From Chitinophaga sp. sic0106 (GTDB taxonomy: Bacteria; Bacteroidota; Bacteroidia; Chitinophagales; Chitinophagaceae): DNA of 64,000 nt. Below the pieces are notes generated by a model, which was given only the letters and a program-made list of their open reading frames with translations, was not told the origin of the DNA and did no database searches. The translations under genes were made by a program, and so were the position numbers. The stretch lies in the NCBI RefSeq assembly GCF_019219075.1, contig NZ_JAHUWJ010000002.1:124001-188000 (forward strand), in the 5' to 3' direction. Each line of letters opens with the position of its first letter. Position 1 is the first letter of the stretch. Shown one piece after another: positions 42,232-50,236 of the stretch.

Positions 42232-43251
42232 ATGAGAAGAAGTTTAACAAAGGGACTGTGTATTATGGCACTATCAGCAACGGTATATCTGTCGCCGGAT
42301 AGTGCTGTAGCTCAGCAAAATCTTCAGTTTAGTCAATATGTATTTAACATGCTTGCTGTTAACCCCGCATATGCAGGCTATAAGGAAGACCTGTTTGCTA
42401 ACGCCATCTACCGCAAACAATGGGTGAGCTTCCCCGGTGGCCCCCAAACCGGTGGGGTATCGGTGGACGGAGCGCTTAATTCCTCCCGCGATGCAAGGGT
42501 AGGTTTGGGCGCCCAGATCATGTATGATAAACTAGGGCCACAGGATGCTACCTCTATATATGGTATGTACTCCTACCGTATCCCGATGAATGAAGATGGG
42601 GATAAAAGATTGTGCTTTGGGATAGGCGCCGGCGTTACCCAATACGCCATCGACGGATCGGTGCTGCTATATAATGATGATAATGACCCGAGCATACCCA
42701 TGGGACGCGCCTCCACCTGGGTGCCGGACGCCCGGTTCGGAATTTACTATTATACCCCTACCTGGTACGTAGGAGCTGCTGTGATGGATCTTTTCTCTCT
42801 CTATACAGACGCTTCCCGGTACTACTGGAAAGGATATCAGTATAAAACCATCAGGAAAACCCAGCATTTGTATGTAAATGCCGGTGTGATGTTCAATTTC
42901 TCTGATAACCTCAAGCTGAAACCTTCTATTCTCATTAAAGAAGATTTTAAAGGACCTACCAATGTGGACCTCACCGCATTATTCCTGATTGCAGACAGAT
43001 TATGGGTAGGCGGATCTTACCGTACCGGGGTGAAGCTGTGGAGCAAGCCTGCCCTTGACAAAAATCTGGAACAACTGGATGCGGCCAGCGCTATTGTACA
43101 GTTTAACGTAACCCAGCAGTTAAGAATCGGTTATGCATATGATCTGACCATTAGCAAAATGGCTTCTTATCAAAGTGGTACCCACGAGCTGTCTATCGGT
43201 TATTTGTTCACCGGAAAACGACCAAGGGTAACCAGTCCCCGTTATTTCTAA
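42232..43251 (+). CDS. PorP/SprF-family type IX secretion outer-membrane protein
   Basis: A 339-residue beta-barrel protein with a signal peptide (cleavage near SAVAQQ, residue 27). The family start is clear: NLQFSQYVFNMLAVNPAYAGYKEDLFANAIYRKQW (split at residues about 30-63), followed by GLGAQIMYDKLGPQ and the terminal ELSIGYLFTGKRP. Such proteins hold type IX-secreted adhesins at the surface and usually sit just downstream of their cognate adhesin gene. Here that place is occupied only by a pseudogene. The OmpA-family gene follows by 27 bases. Confidence 0.9.
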   Translation: MRRSLTKGLCIMALSATVYLSPDSAVAQQNLQFSQYVFNMLAVNPAYAGYKEDLFANAIYRKQWVSFPGGPQTGGVSVDGALNSSRDARVGLGAQIMYDKLGPQDATSIYGMYSYRIPMNEDGDKRLCFGIGAGVTQYAIDGSVLLYNDDNDPSIPMGRASTWVPDARFGIYYYTPTWYVGAAVMDLFSLYTDASRYYWKGYQYKTIRKTQHLYVNAGVMFNFSDNLKLKPSILIKEDFKGPTNVDLTALFLIADRLWVGGSYRTGVKLWSKPALDKNLEQLDAASAIVQFNVTQQLRIGYAYDLTISKMASYQSGTHELSIGYLFTGKRPRVTSPRYF

Positions 43252-43278
43252 TAGTGCTTGACGCTGTAAATAAAGTCT

Positions 43279-45252
43279 ATGAGAAGAATTTCAATCATAC
43301 TCATCTTGTTTTCCTTTTGTCTTGTAGCCCGGGCACAGGAGCAGAAAACATTACAAGCGCAGGCGGATATATTGTATGACCAATACGAATATGCCCGCGC
43401 CGCTTCCATGTACAAACGTATTGCCGATAAAAAGAAAGATAAAGTCAGCACGGCAGTACTGGTGAAACTTGCAGATTGCTACCGGCAAAAAAATAACTAT
43501 GCAGCAGCTGCTGAATGGTATCCCAAAGTGATAGCACGCAGTGATGCGCCGGCGGAAAGCAGGTTGTTTTATGCTGATGCGTTAAAGAGCCTTGGACGTT
43601 ATGAAGAAGCTAAAACAGCCTATTCACAATATGCACAAAGTAATCCGCAGGCATTGCTGATAAATGAAAGGATTGCCGGCTGCGATTCCGCAGTACAGTG
43701 GATGCAGCACCCGGTAGATGCAAGTATTACCAATGTACACCGGCTCAATACATCGCATTCCGACTGGGGAGCTACCCGCATACCACATGGGGTGGTGTAT
43801 ATGTCTGATACGTTGATGAAGAATAAGCTGAAGCCCGGCAGTAAGTTTAACAGAAATGATTATGGCCGTACGAACCGGCCTTACTATACGTTGTATGTAG
43901 CCGATACCGGCAGTTATGACAATGTTTTCATAGATGATTATTCACCTTCGTTTAACGACTCCCGTTATCACGTAGGACCTATCGCTTTCGATAAGTCTTT
44001 CAACAACTGCTTTGTGACTTTCACGTTCCCGGATAAAAAAATGCCTTCTCAAAAATCCGATACCCGTCCTAAAATTAAATATGGTTACAGGAGGCTGGAG
44101 TTATTTACTTCCCAGAGAGATACAAACGGTAATTGGAGCGAGCCCAAGGCATTTCAATACAACAAGCCTGATCAGTACTCACTGGGCCACGCCGCCCTCA
44201 GCAATGATGAGAGTATACTCTACTTTGCCTCTGATATGCCAGGTGGTGCCGGTGGTACTGACATCTGGTATTGCGAAAGAATGTCCGGTGGGAGCTGGGG
44301 TACACCCGTAAACTGTGGCCCTGCAGTTAATACCGCTGACGACGAAGAATTTCCCACCATCGCACCAAATGGTACACTGTACTTTAGCAGTAAAGGCCAT
44401 GCCGGCATGGGAGGCTTTGATATGTTTAGCAGCAGTGGCAGTAAAGCACAGTGGAGCACACCGCAAAACCTTCGCTATCCGTATAATTCCTCCGCTGATG
44501 ATTTCTATTATATGAATTATGAAGATGGTGGTGGCTACTTCGCTTCCAACCGCACCGGTGGTTATGGCAGTGATGATATTTATGCGACTTATGAGATGGA
44601 AATTATTCATCGCTATGTGCCACCGCCGCTCACGATACCGTTTATTGGTAAAGTATGTCCACCGCTGACCGGCGCCTGCATCTACATATACAACCGCCAG
44701 CGGGATATGGGCTGGTGCTTTAACGGTGACCCTAACCGGGAAATTCAGCTCACCCTGGAAAAAGAAACGGACTATGTGATCCGCATAGTTGAAAATGGTG
44801 TGCGGGTGGATTCTATTGAGTTTAATACCCGTGGCATGCAGGATGGACAAACGATCGAAAAAATTATCTGTCGTGATAAACCCCTGAAAGCTGGTACCAA
44901 GTTCGTACTCCAAAACTTCAACTACGACTTTGATAAATGGAATATACGCCCTGATGCTGCACTCGTACTGGATAGCCTGGCGAACATACTACGTGCGCAT
45001 CCTACCATGCATGTGCGGTTGGTGTCTTATACAGATAGTCGCGGTTCGGCTGCCTATAACCTGCAGCTGTCGAAGAAACGCGCCGCATCTGCTGTGGAAT
45101 ACCTGATTAACCACGGCATCAGCAAGCAGCGGATCAGTTCTGCCGGCAGGGGCGATGCGAACCTGCTGAACCATTGCAAAAAAGGTGTGAGTTGTACGGA
45201 TGCAGAACATGAGGTAAACAGGCGTACAGAAGTAGAAATTTTGAAAGAGTAA
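43279..45252 (+). CDS. OmpA-family peptidoglycan-binding protein with TPR and WD40-like repeats
   Basis: A 657-residue envelope protein. Signal peptide to about residue 20 (CLVARAQ), TPR-like helices (about 25-130), beta-propeller repeats of the PD40 type (AALSNDESILYFASDMPGG, FPTIAPNGTLYFSSKGHAG), an intermediate beta domain, and a C-terminal OmpA domain (about 535-657) with NFNYDFDKWNIRPDAALVL and LSKKRAASAVEYLINHGI. This layout is that of the OmpA-like partners of PorP/SprF in type IX secretion systems, tying the complex to the cell wall. Two hairpins follow. Confidence 0.92.
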   Translation: MRRISIILILFSFCLVARAQEQKTLQAQADILYDQYEYARAASMYKRIADKKKDKVSTAVLVKLADCYRQKNNYAAAAEWYPKVIARSDAPAESRLFYADALKSLGRYEEAKTAYSQYAQSNPQALLINERIAGCDSAVQWMQHPVDASITNVHRLNTSHSDWGATRIPHGVVYMSDTLMKNKLKPGSKFNRNDYGRTNRPYYTLYVADTGSYDNVFIDDYSPSFNDSRYHVGPIAFDKSFNNCFVTFTFPDKKMPSQKSDTRPKIKYGYRRLELFTSQRDTNGNWSEPKAFQYNKPDQYSLGHAALSNDESILYFASDMPGGAGGTDIWYCERMSGGSWGTPVNCGPAVNTADDEEFPTIAPNGTLYFSSKGHAGMGGFDMFSSSGSKAQWSTPQNLRYPYNSSADDFYYMNYEDGGGYFASNRTGGYGSDDIYATYEMEIIHRYVPPPLTIPFIGKVCPPLTGACIYIYNRQRDMGWCFNGDPNREIQLTLEKETDYVIRIVENGVRVDSIEFNTRGMQDGQTIEKIICRDKPLKAGTKFVLQNFNYDFDKWNIRPDAALVLDSLANILRAHPTMHVRLVSYTDSRGSAAYNLQLSKKRAASAVEYLINHGISKQRISSAGRGDANLLNHCKKGVSCTDAEHEVNRRTEVEILKE

Positions 45253-45303
45253 TATTGAATACCCCCTACGGAAACGACATGCTGAGGCACTAAAATCAAA
45301 ACT

Positions 45304-45326
45304 GGCTCCTTCGGGAGCCTTTTTTA
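45304..45326 (+). terminator. Terminator after the OmpA-family gene
   Basis: Stem GGCTCC (45304-45309) and GGAGCC (45314-45319), loop TTCG, then a T-run to 45326. Confidence 0.85.
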
Positions 45327-45353
45327 TTCTGCCCTGCACCGTAATTCATAACT

Positions 45354-45390
45354 ATTCAGAGGTGCGCCTGGCGGGGACGCACCTCTGAAT
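45354..45390. repeat. Second hairpin after the OmpA-family gene
   Basis: Perfect 13-bp arms (45354-45366, 45378-45390) with an 11-base loop and no T-run, 86 bases before the sulfatase ATG. It is the downstream member of a tandem hairpin pair. Confidence 0.6.
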
Positions 45391-45475
45391 ATTCCCGTTA
45401 CCGAAGGTGACTGAGAAAATTGGGAATTGCTATTATCTTTATCTCTCTGAAAGATAAATGCAAAACGTTGAACAT

Positions 45476-46798
45476 ATGAAAAAAAGACTGCTTAGTTTAT
45501 TGCTGGTGGCTGGGTTGATCCAGGGAGCCTCTGCGCAAAAGCGACCTAATGTGATCCTGGTGCTTACGGATGATATGGGTTACAGTGATCTGAGCTGTTA
45601 CGGCAATCCGCTGATCCGCACGCCGTTTCTGGACAAGATGGCCCGGCAGGGAGTGAAATCCACGGGTTATATGGTGTCGTCCCCTACGTGTACGCCTTCC
45701 CGTGTGTCGCTTATGACTGGCCGGTATCCTACCAGGTCGCAGCTGAACTTCCCCATTCCTCCGGGCTACAAAATCGGGCTGCCGGATGAGGATGTCACCA
45801 TTGCAGAAATGCTGAAAGGGGTGGGCTATCATACGGCCATGATCGGGAAATGGCATATGGGAGATATTCAACCTTACAACCTCCCTACTGCACAGGGTTT
45901 TGAGCAGTATTTCGGGATGCTGTACAGTCATGACTACCGTTTCCCTTACGTAAAAACGGATACAACCATAAGAATTTTCCGTAATACTACACCGGAGGTG
46001 ATCAAGCCGCAGGATACCAGTTTGACCGGACTTTACACCAAAGAGGCCATCAAATATATCCGGCAGCAGAAAAAGAATCAGCCGTTTTTCCTGTACCTGG
46101 CGCATAATATGCCTCATTTGCCGGTGGATGCTTCCAGTAAATATAAAGGTCATTCCCCCGGAGGTTTGTATGGAGATGTAATTGAGGAGATAGACGGGGG
46201 CCTCGCCCAGATATGGCAGGCACTGGAACAACAGGGGCTGGCAGATAACACCATCTTTATATTCACGAGTGATAATGGACCATGGATAGATTTCCCGGAC
46301 CGTATGGCAAAGGATAATCATACCAAGCCATGGCATGTAGGTAGTCAGGGTATATTCAGGGGCAAAAAAGGGGATACCTATGAAGGTGGTCACCGGGTGC
46401 CTTTCATCCTCTACTGGAAAAATCAGGTACCGGTGGGTAAGGAAATATCAGATGTATTTACCAGCATGGACGTGCTGCCTACGCTGGCCAAATGGACGAA
46501 TGCCCCGCTGCCTGCCGGCCGCAAGCTGGATGGTGAGCCGGTGGATGCCCTGCTGACCGGGAAAGTGGAGCATTACGTGCATTCTCCTATCTACTACGTC
46601 AATTATGGAAAAGTAGAGGCGATTCGGGTGGGCGACTGGAAATACCGCTGTGGCGGTAATCCTGCGGATAAAATCATGGAACTGTTTAACCTGAAAGAAG
46701 ATGTAAGAGAGCAGTATAACGTGGCCGCGCAGTATCCGGAAAAGGTGAAGGAATTGCAGGCGCTGCTGGAGAAATACGATGGGAATACGCCCAACTAG
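45476..46798 (+). CDS. Secreted sulfatase (formylglycine-dependent)
   Basis: The ATG at 45476 begins a clear signal peptide ([20 protein letters not shown]); an in-frame ATG six codons earlier is less likely. The 440-residue enzyme has the type I sulfatase core: metal-binding TDDMGY (residues 31-36), the maturation motif CTPSR with Cys72 to be oxidised to formylglycine, [14 protein letters not shown], and late SDNGPWID. It would remove sulfate esters from glycans or other organic sulfates. No sulfatase-maturating enzyme or SusC/D pair is adjacent, so it depends on genes elsewhere and its substrate is unknown. Confidence 0.92.
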   Translation: MKKRLLSLLLVAGLIQGASAQKRPNVILVLTDDMGYSDLSCYGNPLIRTPFLDKMARQGVKSTGYMVSSPTCTPSRVSLMTGRYPTRSQLNFPIPPGYKIGLPDEDVTIAEMLKGVGYHTAMIGKWHMGDIQPYNLPTAQGFEQYFGMLYSHDYRFPYVKTDTTIRIFRNTTPEVIKPQDTSLTGLYTKEAIKYIRQQKKNQPFFLYLAHNMPHLPVDASSKYKGHSPGGLYGDVIEEIDGGLAQIWQALEQQGLADNTIFIFTSDNGPWIDFPDRMAKDNHTKPWHVGSQGIFRGKKGDTYEGGHRVPFILYWKNQVPVGKEISDVFTSMDVLPTLAKWTNAPLPAGRKLDGEPVDALLTGKVEHYVHSPIYYVNYGKVEAIRVGDWKYRCGGNPADKIMELFNLKEDVREQYNVAAQYPEKVKELQALLEKYDGNTPN

Positions 46799-46841
46799 TT
46801 TCGATGCTGTATGGCCCGGATGGGGCCATACAGCATCGAAA
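46799..46841 (+). terminator. Strong hairpin directly after the sulfatase stop
   Basis: Perfect 19-bp arms (46799-46817 and 46823-46841) with a 5-base loop. The arm begins at the base after the stop codon. It shares bases 46839-46841 with a second hairpin. Confidence 0.75.
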
Positions 46842-46881
46842 GGGGGGGTATCAAAAGTCAGATACACCCCCTTTCTTTTTT
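46839..46881 (+). terminator. Second, overlapping hairpin with T-run
   Basis: Arms 46839-46852 and 46861-46874 pair over 14 bp with one mismatch, loop AAAAGTCA, followed by CTTTTTT to 46881. The overlap makes it a tandem pair with the preceding 19-bp hairpin. A similar string, GATACATCCCCTTTC, recurs near 46942-46956. Confidence 0.7.
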
Positions 46882-47032
46882 GGGTACCTGATGGAGTCAG
46901 GCAGTCATATAAGTAATTCTCAGGACGCTCGTTTTCTTTTGATACATCCCCTTTCGATAAAACAAGAATCCCCGCTGAACAAGGAAAACTTGCCACTTAT
47001 ACAGACCTGCATCGCCGTTACTCCAAATACGT

Positions 47033-47040
47033 TAGATTTG
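47033..47040 (+). promoter_or_regulatory. -7 promoter box of the TlpA-like gene
   Basis: TAGATTTG matches TAnnTTTG exactly, 23 bases before the ATG at 47064. No -33 TTG is seen at the usual distance. Confidence 0.5.
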
Positions 47041-47063
47041 TTGGCATATAACTAACCAACCAA

Positions 47064-48221
47064 ATGAAATCAAACATGAAACCAGCCTTATTCCTGACAG
47101 CTTCACTGTTGTCGTCCATGACTATCATGGCACAGGATTACAGCATTTCCGCAAAAGTTCCTTCTGCATTGAACGGCGAAAAAGTATACGTGTTCAAAGG
47201 CGAAGGTCAGACTATGTCCCGTGCGCCTTTCGACTCCACCGTGGTTGCTGATGGTGCATTTAGTATTAAAGGTCAAACCGAAGAGCCTAAAGCTTTAACC
47301 GTATACGTGATGAAACGCGCAGGCGACATCAGTCTCGGTGGCAAAAAAGGGCTGTTTGTGGATAAAAAAGATCAGGTGAAAATTGAAGTACCTGAAGACA
47401 CAAAAGGTGCTAATATTTTCGAAGGTGCAAAAGTAAGCGGTTCCAAACTGCAGAAAGAGTATGATGCTTACCAGGCATTACTGGCGCCAGGTAACAAGGG
47501 TATGGATTCCCTTCGTACCATCGCCATGACTACCATGCAGAGTGATACCACGGGTATGTATGCACTGCGTTCACAATGGGAAGTGCTGTATGAACAAAAC
47601 GAGAACATCAAAAACAACTTCATTAAGAAAAATACCAACAGCTACATCACTTTATACCTGGTGAGTGGCATGGCTGGCCGCAGAATTGAGGATGTGGAAG
47701 AATTCCAGAAAACCTTCAATGCCTTAAACAGCAAATTGCGTAGCACCGAGCTGGGTAAATACGTTGCCGGCCAGATTGAAAAATCTGCCAAATTCGCCAA
47801 AGGCCAGGTAGCTCCTGACTTCGCAGCGGAAACACCAGACGGTAAAACACTGAAACTCTCTGACCTGCGTGGTAAATATATCCTGATTGATTTCTGGGCC
47901 AGCTGGTGCGGACCTTGCCGCGCGGAAAACCCGAACGTAGTAAGTGCTTACAACGCGTTTAAAGATAAAGGTTTCGATATCCTGGGTGTATCTCTGGACA
48001 GACCAGGTGCAAAAGATGCATGGGTAGGCGCCATCGAAAAAGACGGACTGGCATGGCATCATGTGAGTGAGCTGAAATGGTGGAACGGTGATATCTCTAA
48101 AATGTATATGATCTCCGGTATTCCTGCTAACTTCCTGATCGATCCTAACGGAAAGATTGTGGCCTCTAACCTGCGTGGTGAAAAGCTGCATGAAGTGCTG
48201 GAGAAGGAGTTGAAGAAATAG
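47064..48221 (+). CDS. TlpA-like thioredoxin-fold protein with N-terminal DUF4369
   Basis: A 385-residue exported protein. Signal peptide to about residue 25 (TIMAQ); the ATG at 47076 is an alternative start. An N-terminal DUF4369-type beta domain (about 27-130) and a helical linker precede a thioredoxin/AhpC-TSA domain (about 245-385) with the redox motif WCGPC at residues 281-285 (DFWASWCGPCRAENPN) and the cis-Pro segment SGIPANFLID. It would act as a periplasmic or outer-membrane-facing disulfide reductase. Substrates are unknown. It is the last protein gene before the 1.1-kb non-coding region with the RNA pair. Confidence 0.9.
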   Translation: MKSNMKPALFLTASLLSSMTIMAQDYSISAKVPSALNGEKVYVFKGEGQTMSRAPFDSTVVADGAFSIKGQTEEPKALTVYVMKRAGDISLGGKKGLFVDKKDQVKIEVPEDTKGANIFEGAKVSGSKLQKEYDAYQALLAPGNKGMDSLRTIAMTTMQSDTTGMYALRSQWEVLYEQNENIKNNFIKKNTNSYITLYLVSGMAGRRIEDVEEFQKTFNALNSKLRSTELGKYVAGQIEKSAKFAKGQVAPDFAAETPDGKTLKLSDLRGKYILIDFWASWCGPCRAENPNVVSAYNAFKDKGFDILGVSLDRPGAKDAWVGAIEKDGLAWHHVSELKWWNGDISKMYMISGIPANFLIDPNGKIVASNLRGEKLHEVLEKELKK

Positions 48222-48264
48222 GAGTAGCGCTGTGAAGGAGAACAAAATAGCAAATAAGTGCCTT

Positions 48265-48296
48265 TTTGTTGGATAATTCGAAAAGTTGTATATTTG
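48265..48296 (+). promoter_or_regulatory. Promoter of RNA copy 1
   Basis: TTTG (48265-48268), a 20-base spacer, and the perfect -7 box TATATTTG (48289-48296). An inverted repeat AACAAAA (48241-48247) / TTTTGTT (48264-48270) overlaps the -33 element. Transcription would start near 48300-48303. Confidence 0.75.
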
Positions 48297-48302
48297 AGTT
48301 AA

Positions 48303-48438
48303 TAACCTAGGTGCTACGAACACCTAGGTTGTGAAGTACTAGAAGAATAAATCGTATAGTACTTTTAGTTTGATAGCGAAACTTACCAATTTGATAAGAC
48401 CATCAAGGATAACTAAAAACCTTGATGGTTTTGTTTTT
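48303..48438 (+). ncRNA. Candidate structured small RNA, copy 1
   Basis: No reading frame is present. Hairpin 1: AACCTAGGTG (48304-48313) with CACCTAGGTT (48321-48330), 7-base loop. Hairpin 2: AAGTACTA (48334-48341) with TAGTACTT (48357-48364), 15-base loop. A terminator-like stem ACCATCAAGG (48399-48408) with CCTTGATGGT (48420-48429) is followed by TTTTGTTTTT. Similarity to copy 2 continues beyond it to about 48490 through a fourth hairpin (TGTGGG 48455-48460, CCCACA 48470-48475), so a longer transcript is possible. Hairpins 1 and 2 show compensatory changes against copy 2. I cannot match it to a known RNA family by eye. Confidence 0.65.
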
Positions 48439-48640
48439 ATAGGATTCATAAAAATGTGGGATTTTATGCCCCACAGCCCGTTTGCGCTCCTGATCGCAGT
48501 GGCCATTATTAATGAATCTGGATTATGTTAGCTACCTCATAATCTCTGATTTCGTAGATCATTCCACAAATATACTTAGAATAATATCTTATGGTTTGCT
48601 AATGCTATGCAACGCGTGTTATGCATTGGTTAATCCAAAA

Positions 48641-48700
48641 ACAAAATGAGTATTTGTTGGATAATTAGGATTGCAAACTGAATTTGTAGTAGTTGATTTG
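48641..48700 (+). repeat. Degenerate third copy of the promoter segment
   Basis: AACAAAAT...TTTGTTGGATAATT (48641-48666) repeats the copy 1 promoter upstream part (TTTGTTGGATAATT also at 48265-48278), and AGTTGATTTGAG resembles AGTTGTATATTTGAG after a 3-base loss. The -7 candidates are imperfect (TGAATTTG 48679-48686, TTGATTTG 48693-48700). No structured RNA body follows. The rest of 48491-48854 holds nothing I can recognise. Confidence 0.45.
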
Positions 48701-48854
48701 AGTGTCAGATTACTTAAAAGAATAGTTTTTTTTGTTTCGCGGAATGCTGTAAGATTCAATAGTAACAAAGGTTGCGTTCTGTTAAAATGAGTTTGATTGA
48801 TTTAAAACAAGCGTCACACGTTAATGAATTACAGAAGTTTACAAGAAAAAGTAA

Positions 48855-48895
48855 CTATTTCAATTTGTGAATTGAAATAGATGTTCCTAAATTTG
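48855..48895 (+). promoter_or_regulatory. Promoter of RNA copy 2 with overlapping inverted repeat
   Basis: TTTG (48864-48867), a 20-base spacer, and the perfect -7 box TAAATTTG (48888-48895), the same geometry as copy 1. A perfect 11-bp inverted repeat (CTATTTCAATT 48855-48865, AATTGAAATAG 48870-48880) is centred on the -33 element, as expected of an operator. Confidence 0.75.
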
Positions 48896-48901
48896 TATTC
48901 A

Positions 48902-49040
48902 TAATCTGGATGCTATGAACACCCAGGTTGTGAAGTACTGGATGTATAAAATCGAACAGTACTTTAAGTTGTACTGCTAAACTTATCACACGGATAAGGT
49001 TAGCATGGACAACTAAAAAGACCTTGATGGTTTTGTTTTA
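48902..49040 (+). ncRNA. Candidate structured small RNA, copy 2
   Basis: Aligns with copy 1 almost without gaps. Hairpin 1: AATCTGGATG (48903-48912) with CACCCAGGTT (48920-48929). Hairpin 2: AAGTACTG (48933-48940) with CAGTACTT (48957-48964). A third stem, stronger than in copy 1, is TGCTAA/TTAGCA plus CTTATC/GATAAG (48975-49005). The 3' string CCTTGATGG followed by TTTTGTTTT is conserved (49022-49039), but the left arm that pairs with it in copy 1 is lost. Similarity continues to about 49095, including TGTGGG (49059-49064) / CCCACA (49074-49079). Confidence 0.65.
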
Positions 49041-49122
49041 ATATGACGCATTAAAAAATGTGGGATTTAGCACCCCACAAGCCATTTGCACCCCGGTTTT
49101 GTTTTTTACCAGAACCTATTTG

Positions 49123-49185
49123 ATTAATAAGGAGAAGTACGAACCCTTATTAATAACAGAGGTCCGCCTGCAGCGGACCTCTGTT
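49123..49185. terminator. Tandem abutting hairpins
   Basis: Stem one: ATTAATAAGG (49123-49132) with CCTTATTAAT (49145-49154). Stem two starts at the next base: AACAGAGGTCCG (49155-49166) with CGGACCTCTGTT (49174-49185). Both are perfect. They lie between RNA copy 2 and the convergent oxygenase gene and could stop transcription from both sides. The following 141 bases to the oxygenase stop show nothing further. Confidence 0.65.
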
Positions 49186-49326
49186 GATTATATCTATTAA
49201 AACAAAATCCTTAACTGCTTTGCGAGCAAAAAAGCCAACATGTCTACCCGGGTGTGCTTAAAAACTTTTACACGCTTTGTGCGAAAAGACAAATACCATC
49301 CTTACAAATCTTTGCGGGCAAAATCC

Positions 49327-50031
49327 TCACGTCAACGCATCATGGAAAATAACCCCCAGCGAAAACCGCTGTCCATCATGCACTGTACTCACGCCGTGCT
49401 TCATATTCACCCGGTAATACCCCTGGCTGCCTTTTACAGGGCGGTAGTTAGTAGCAAATATTAATACGCTGCCCTTGCGTGGTTGAAGCACATTTGCCTT
49501 TGATTGTGCCCGTGGTATCTGTTCGGTGATCACAAATTCACCGCCGCTGTAATCTTTCTCCGGATCGCTGAGCATGAATACCATCTGCAACGGAAAAAAG
49601 ACATCACCATATAAATCCTGGTGGAGGGTATTAAATCCTTCCTGCTGATACTTTAATATTAATACAGTGGGTAACACCTGTTGATGCGCTGCGCATATTT
49701 CGTGTAACTCCGAAAGTTTCGGAGGGTATCGGGTGTCGGATTTTACTTGTTGCATCCATTGGTTAGCAACGCGCACAATTTGCTCGTAAACCGCTTCCCG
49801 TAAGGATTGTATGAGTGGAGGCAGGGGATATTTCATGTATTTGTATTCCCCTTTTCCGAAACGATAACGTTCCATCGTGATGGTTTTACGATACAGCCCG
49901 GGATTGTCGTAGCCTTGCTTCAAAGCATCGCACTGTTCATCGCTCAGCAGGGATTCAATAATTACAAATCCTTTGTTGTGCAGCGTTTCACAGTAATCTT
50001 GCCAGGGTAGCTGCGCTATTTTCTCCATCAT
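49327..50031 (-). CDS. 2OG-Fe(II) oxygenase, predicted nucleic-acid-type
   Basis: A 234-residue cytoplasmic dioxygenase. The iron-binding triad is visible: His and Asp in NTLHQDLYGD and the distal His in VNMKHGVS, followed by the 2-oxoglutarate-binding Arg in DGQRFSLGVIFHD. The sequence resembles the prokaryotic family predicted to act on damaged DNA (Oxygenase-NA), with GGEFVITEQIPRAQSKA as a characteristic stretch. It is divergent from an AraC-family gene across a 205-base gap with a pair of operator-like motifs. DNA repair is the family prediction, not a demonstrated role. Confidence 0.82.
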   Translation of the reverse strand: MMEKIAQLPWQDYCETLHNKGFVIIESLLSDEQCDALKQGYDNPGLYRKTITMERYRFGKGEYKYMKYPLPPLIQSLREAVYEQIVRVANQWMQQVKSDTRYPPKLSELHEICAAHQQVLPTVLILKYQQEGFNTLHQDLYGDVFFPLQMVFMLSDPEKDYSGGEFVITEQIPRAQSKANVLQPRKGSVLIFATNYRPVKGSQGYYRVNMKHGVSTVHDGQRFSLGVIFHDALT

Positions 50032-50090
50032 TTTTTTCTGTAAAAGTATACCCGGCGTAACGCCTTGTAAACCCGCTTCTTGCTAAAATG

Positions 50091-50134
50091 GTGAAATATC
50101 ACTAATACACGGAGGCAATTAGCGATATTTCGCT
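50091..50134. promoter_or_regulatory. Inverted operator pair between oxygenase and AraC genes
   Basis: The motif GYGAAATATCRCTAAT occurs at 50091-50106 on the plus strand and, inverted, at 50132-50117. Each copy is itself a near-palindrome (GTGAAATATCAC 50091-50102; AGCGATATTTCGCT 50121-50134). The palindrome centres are 31 bases apart, about three helical turns. Confidence 0.65.
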
Positions 50135-50236
50135 AGAGTTTTTTATTTTCATCATTGTAACTGATTGATATTTAATATTATACAGCTGTGGCACGCCGCT
50201 TGACTACTACACGCCATCATACTAAATCAATAGAAG

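Noticed and set aside
46448..46996. 182-codon minus-strand frame across the end of the sulfatase gene
   Set aside because: Runs antisense through the sulfatase and through the tandem hairpins; no protein pattern.
48300..49095. Direct repeats considered as a CRISPR array or transposon ends
   Set aside because: Only two diverged ~190-base copies about 600 bases apart, each with its own promoter, and no cas or transposase gene; the spacing and length do not fit a CRISPR.
49240..49464. Possible 74-residue plus-strand protein downstream of the RNA pair
   Set aside because: Most of it is antisense to the 2OG oxygenase gene and its sequence shows no recognisable domain.
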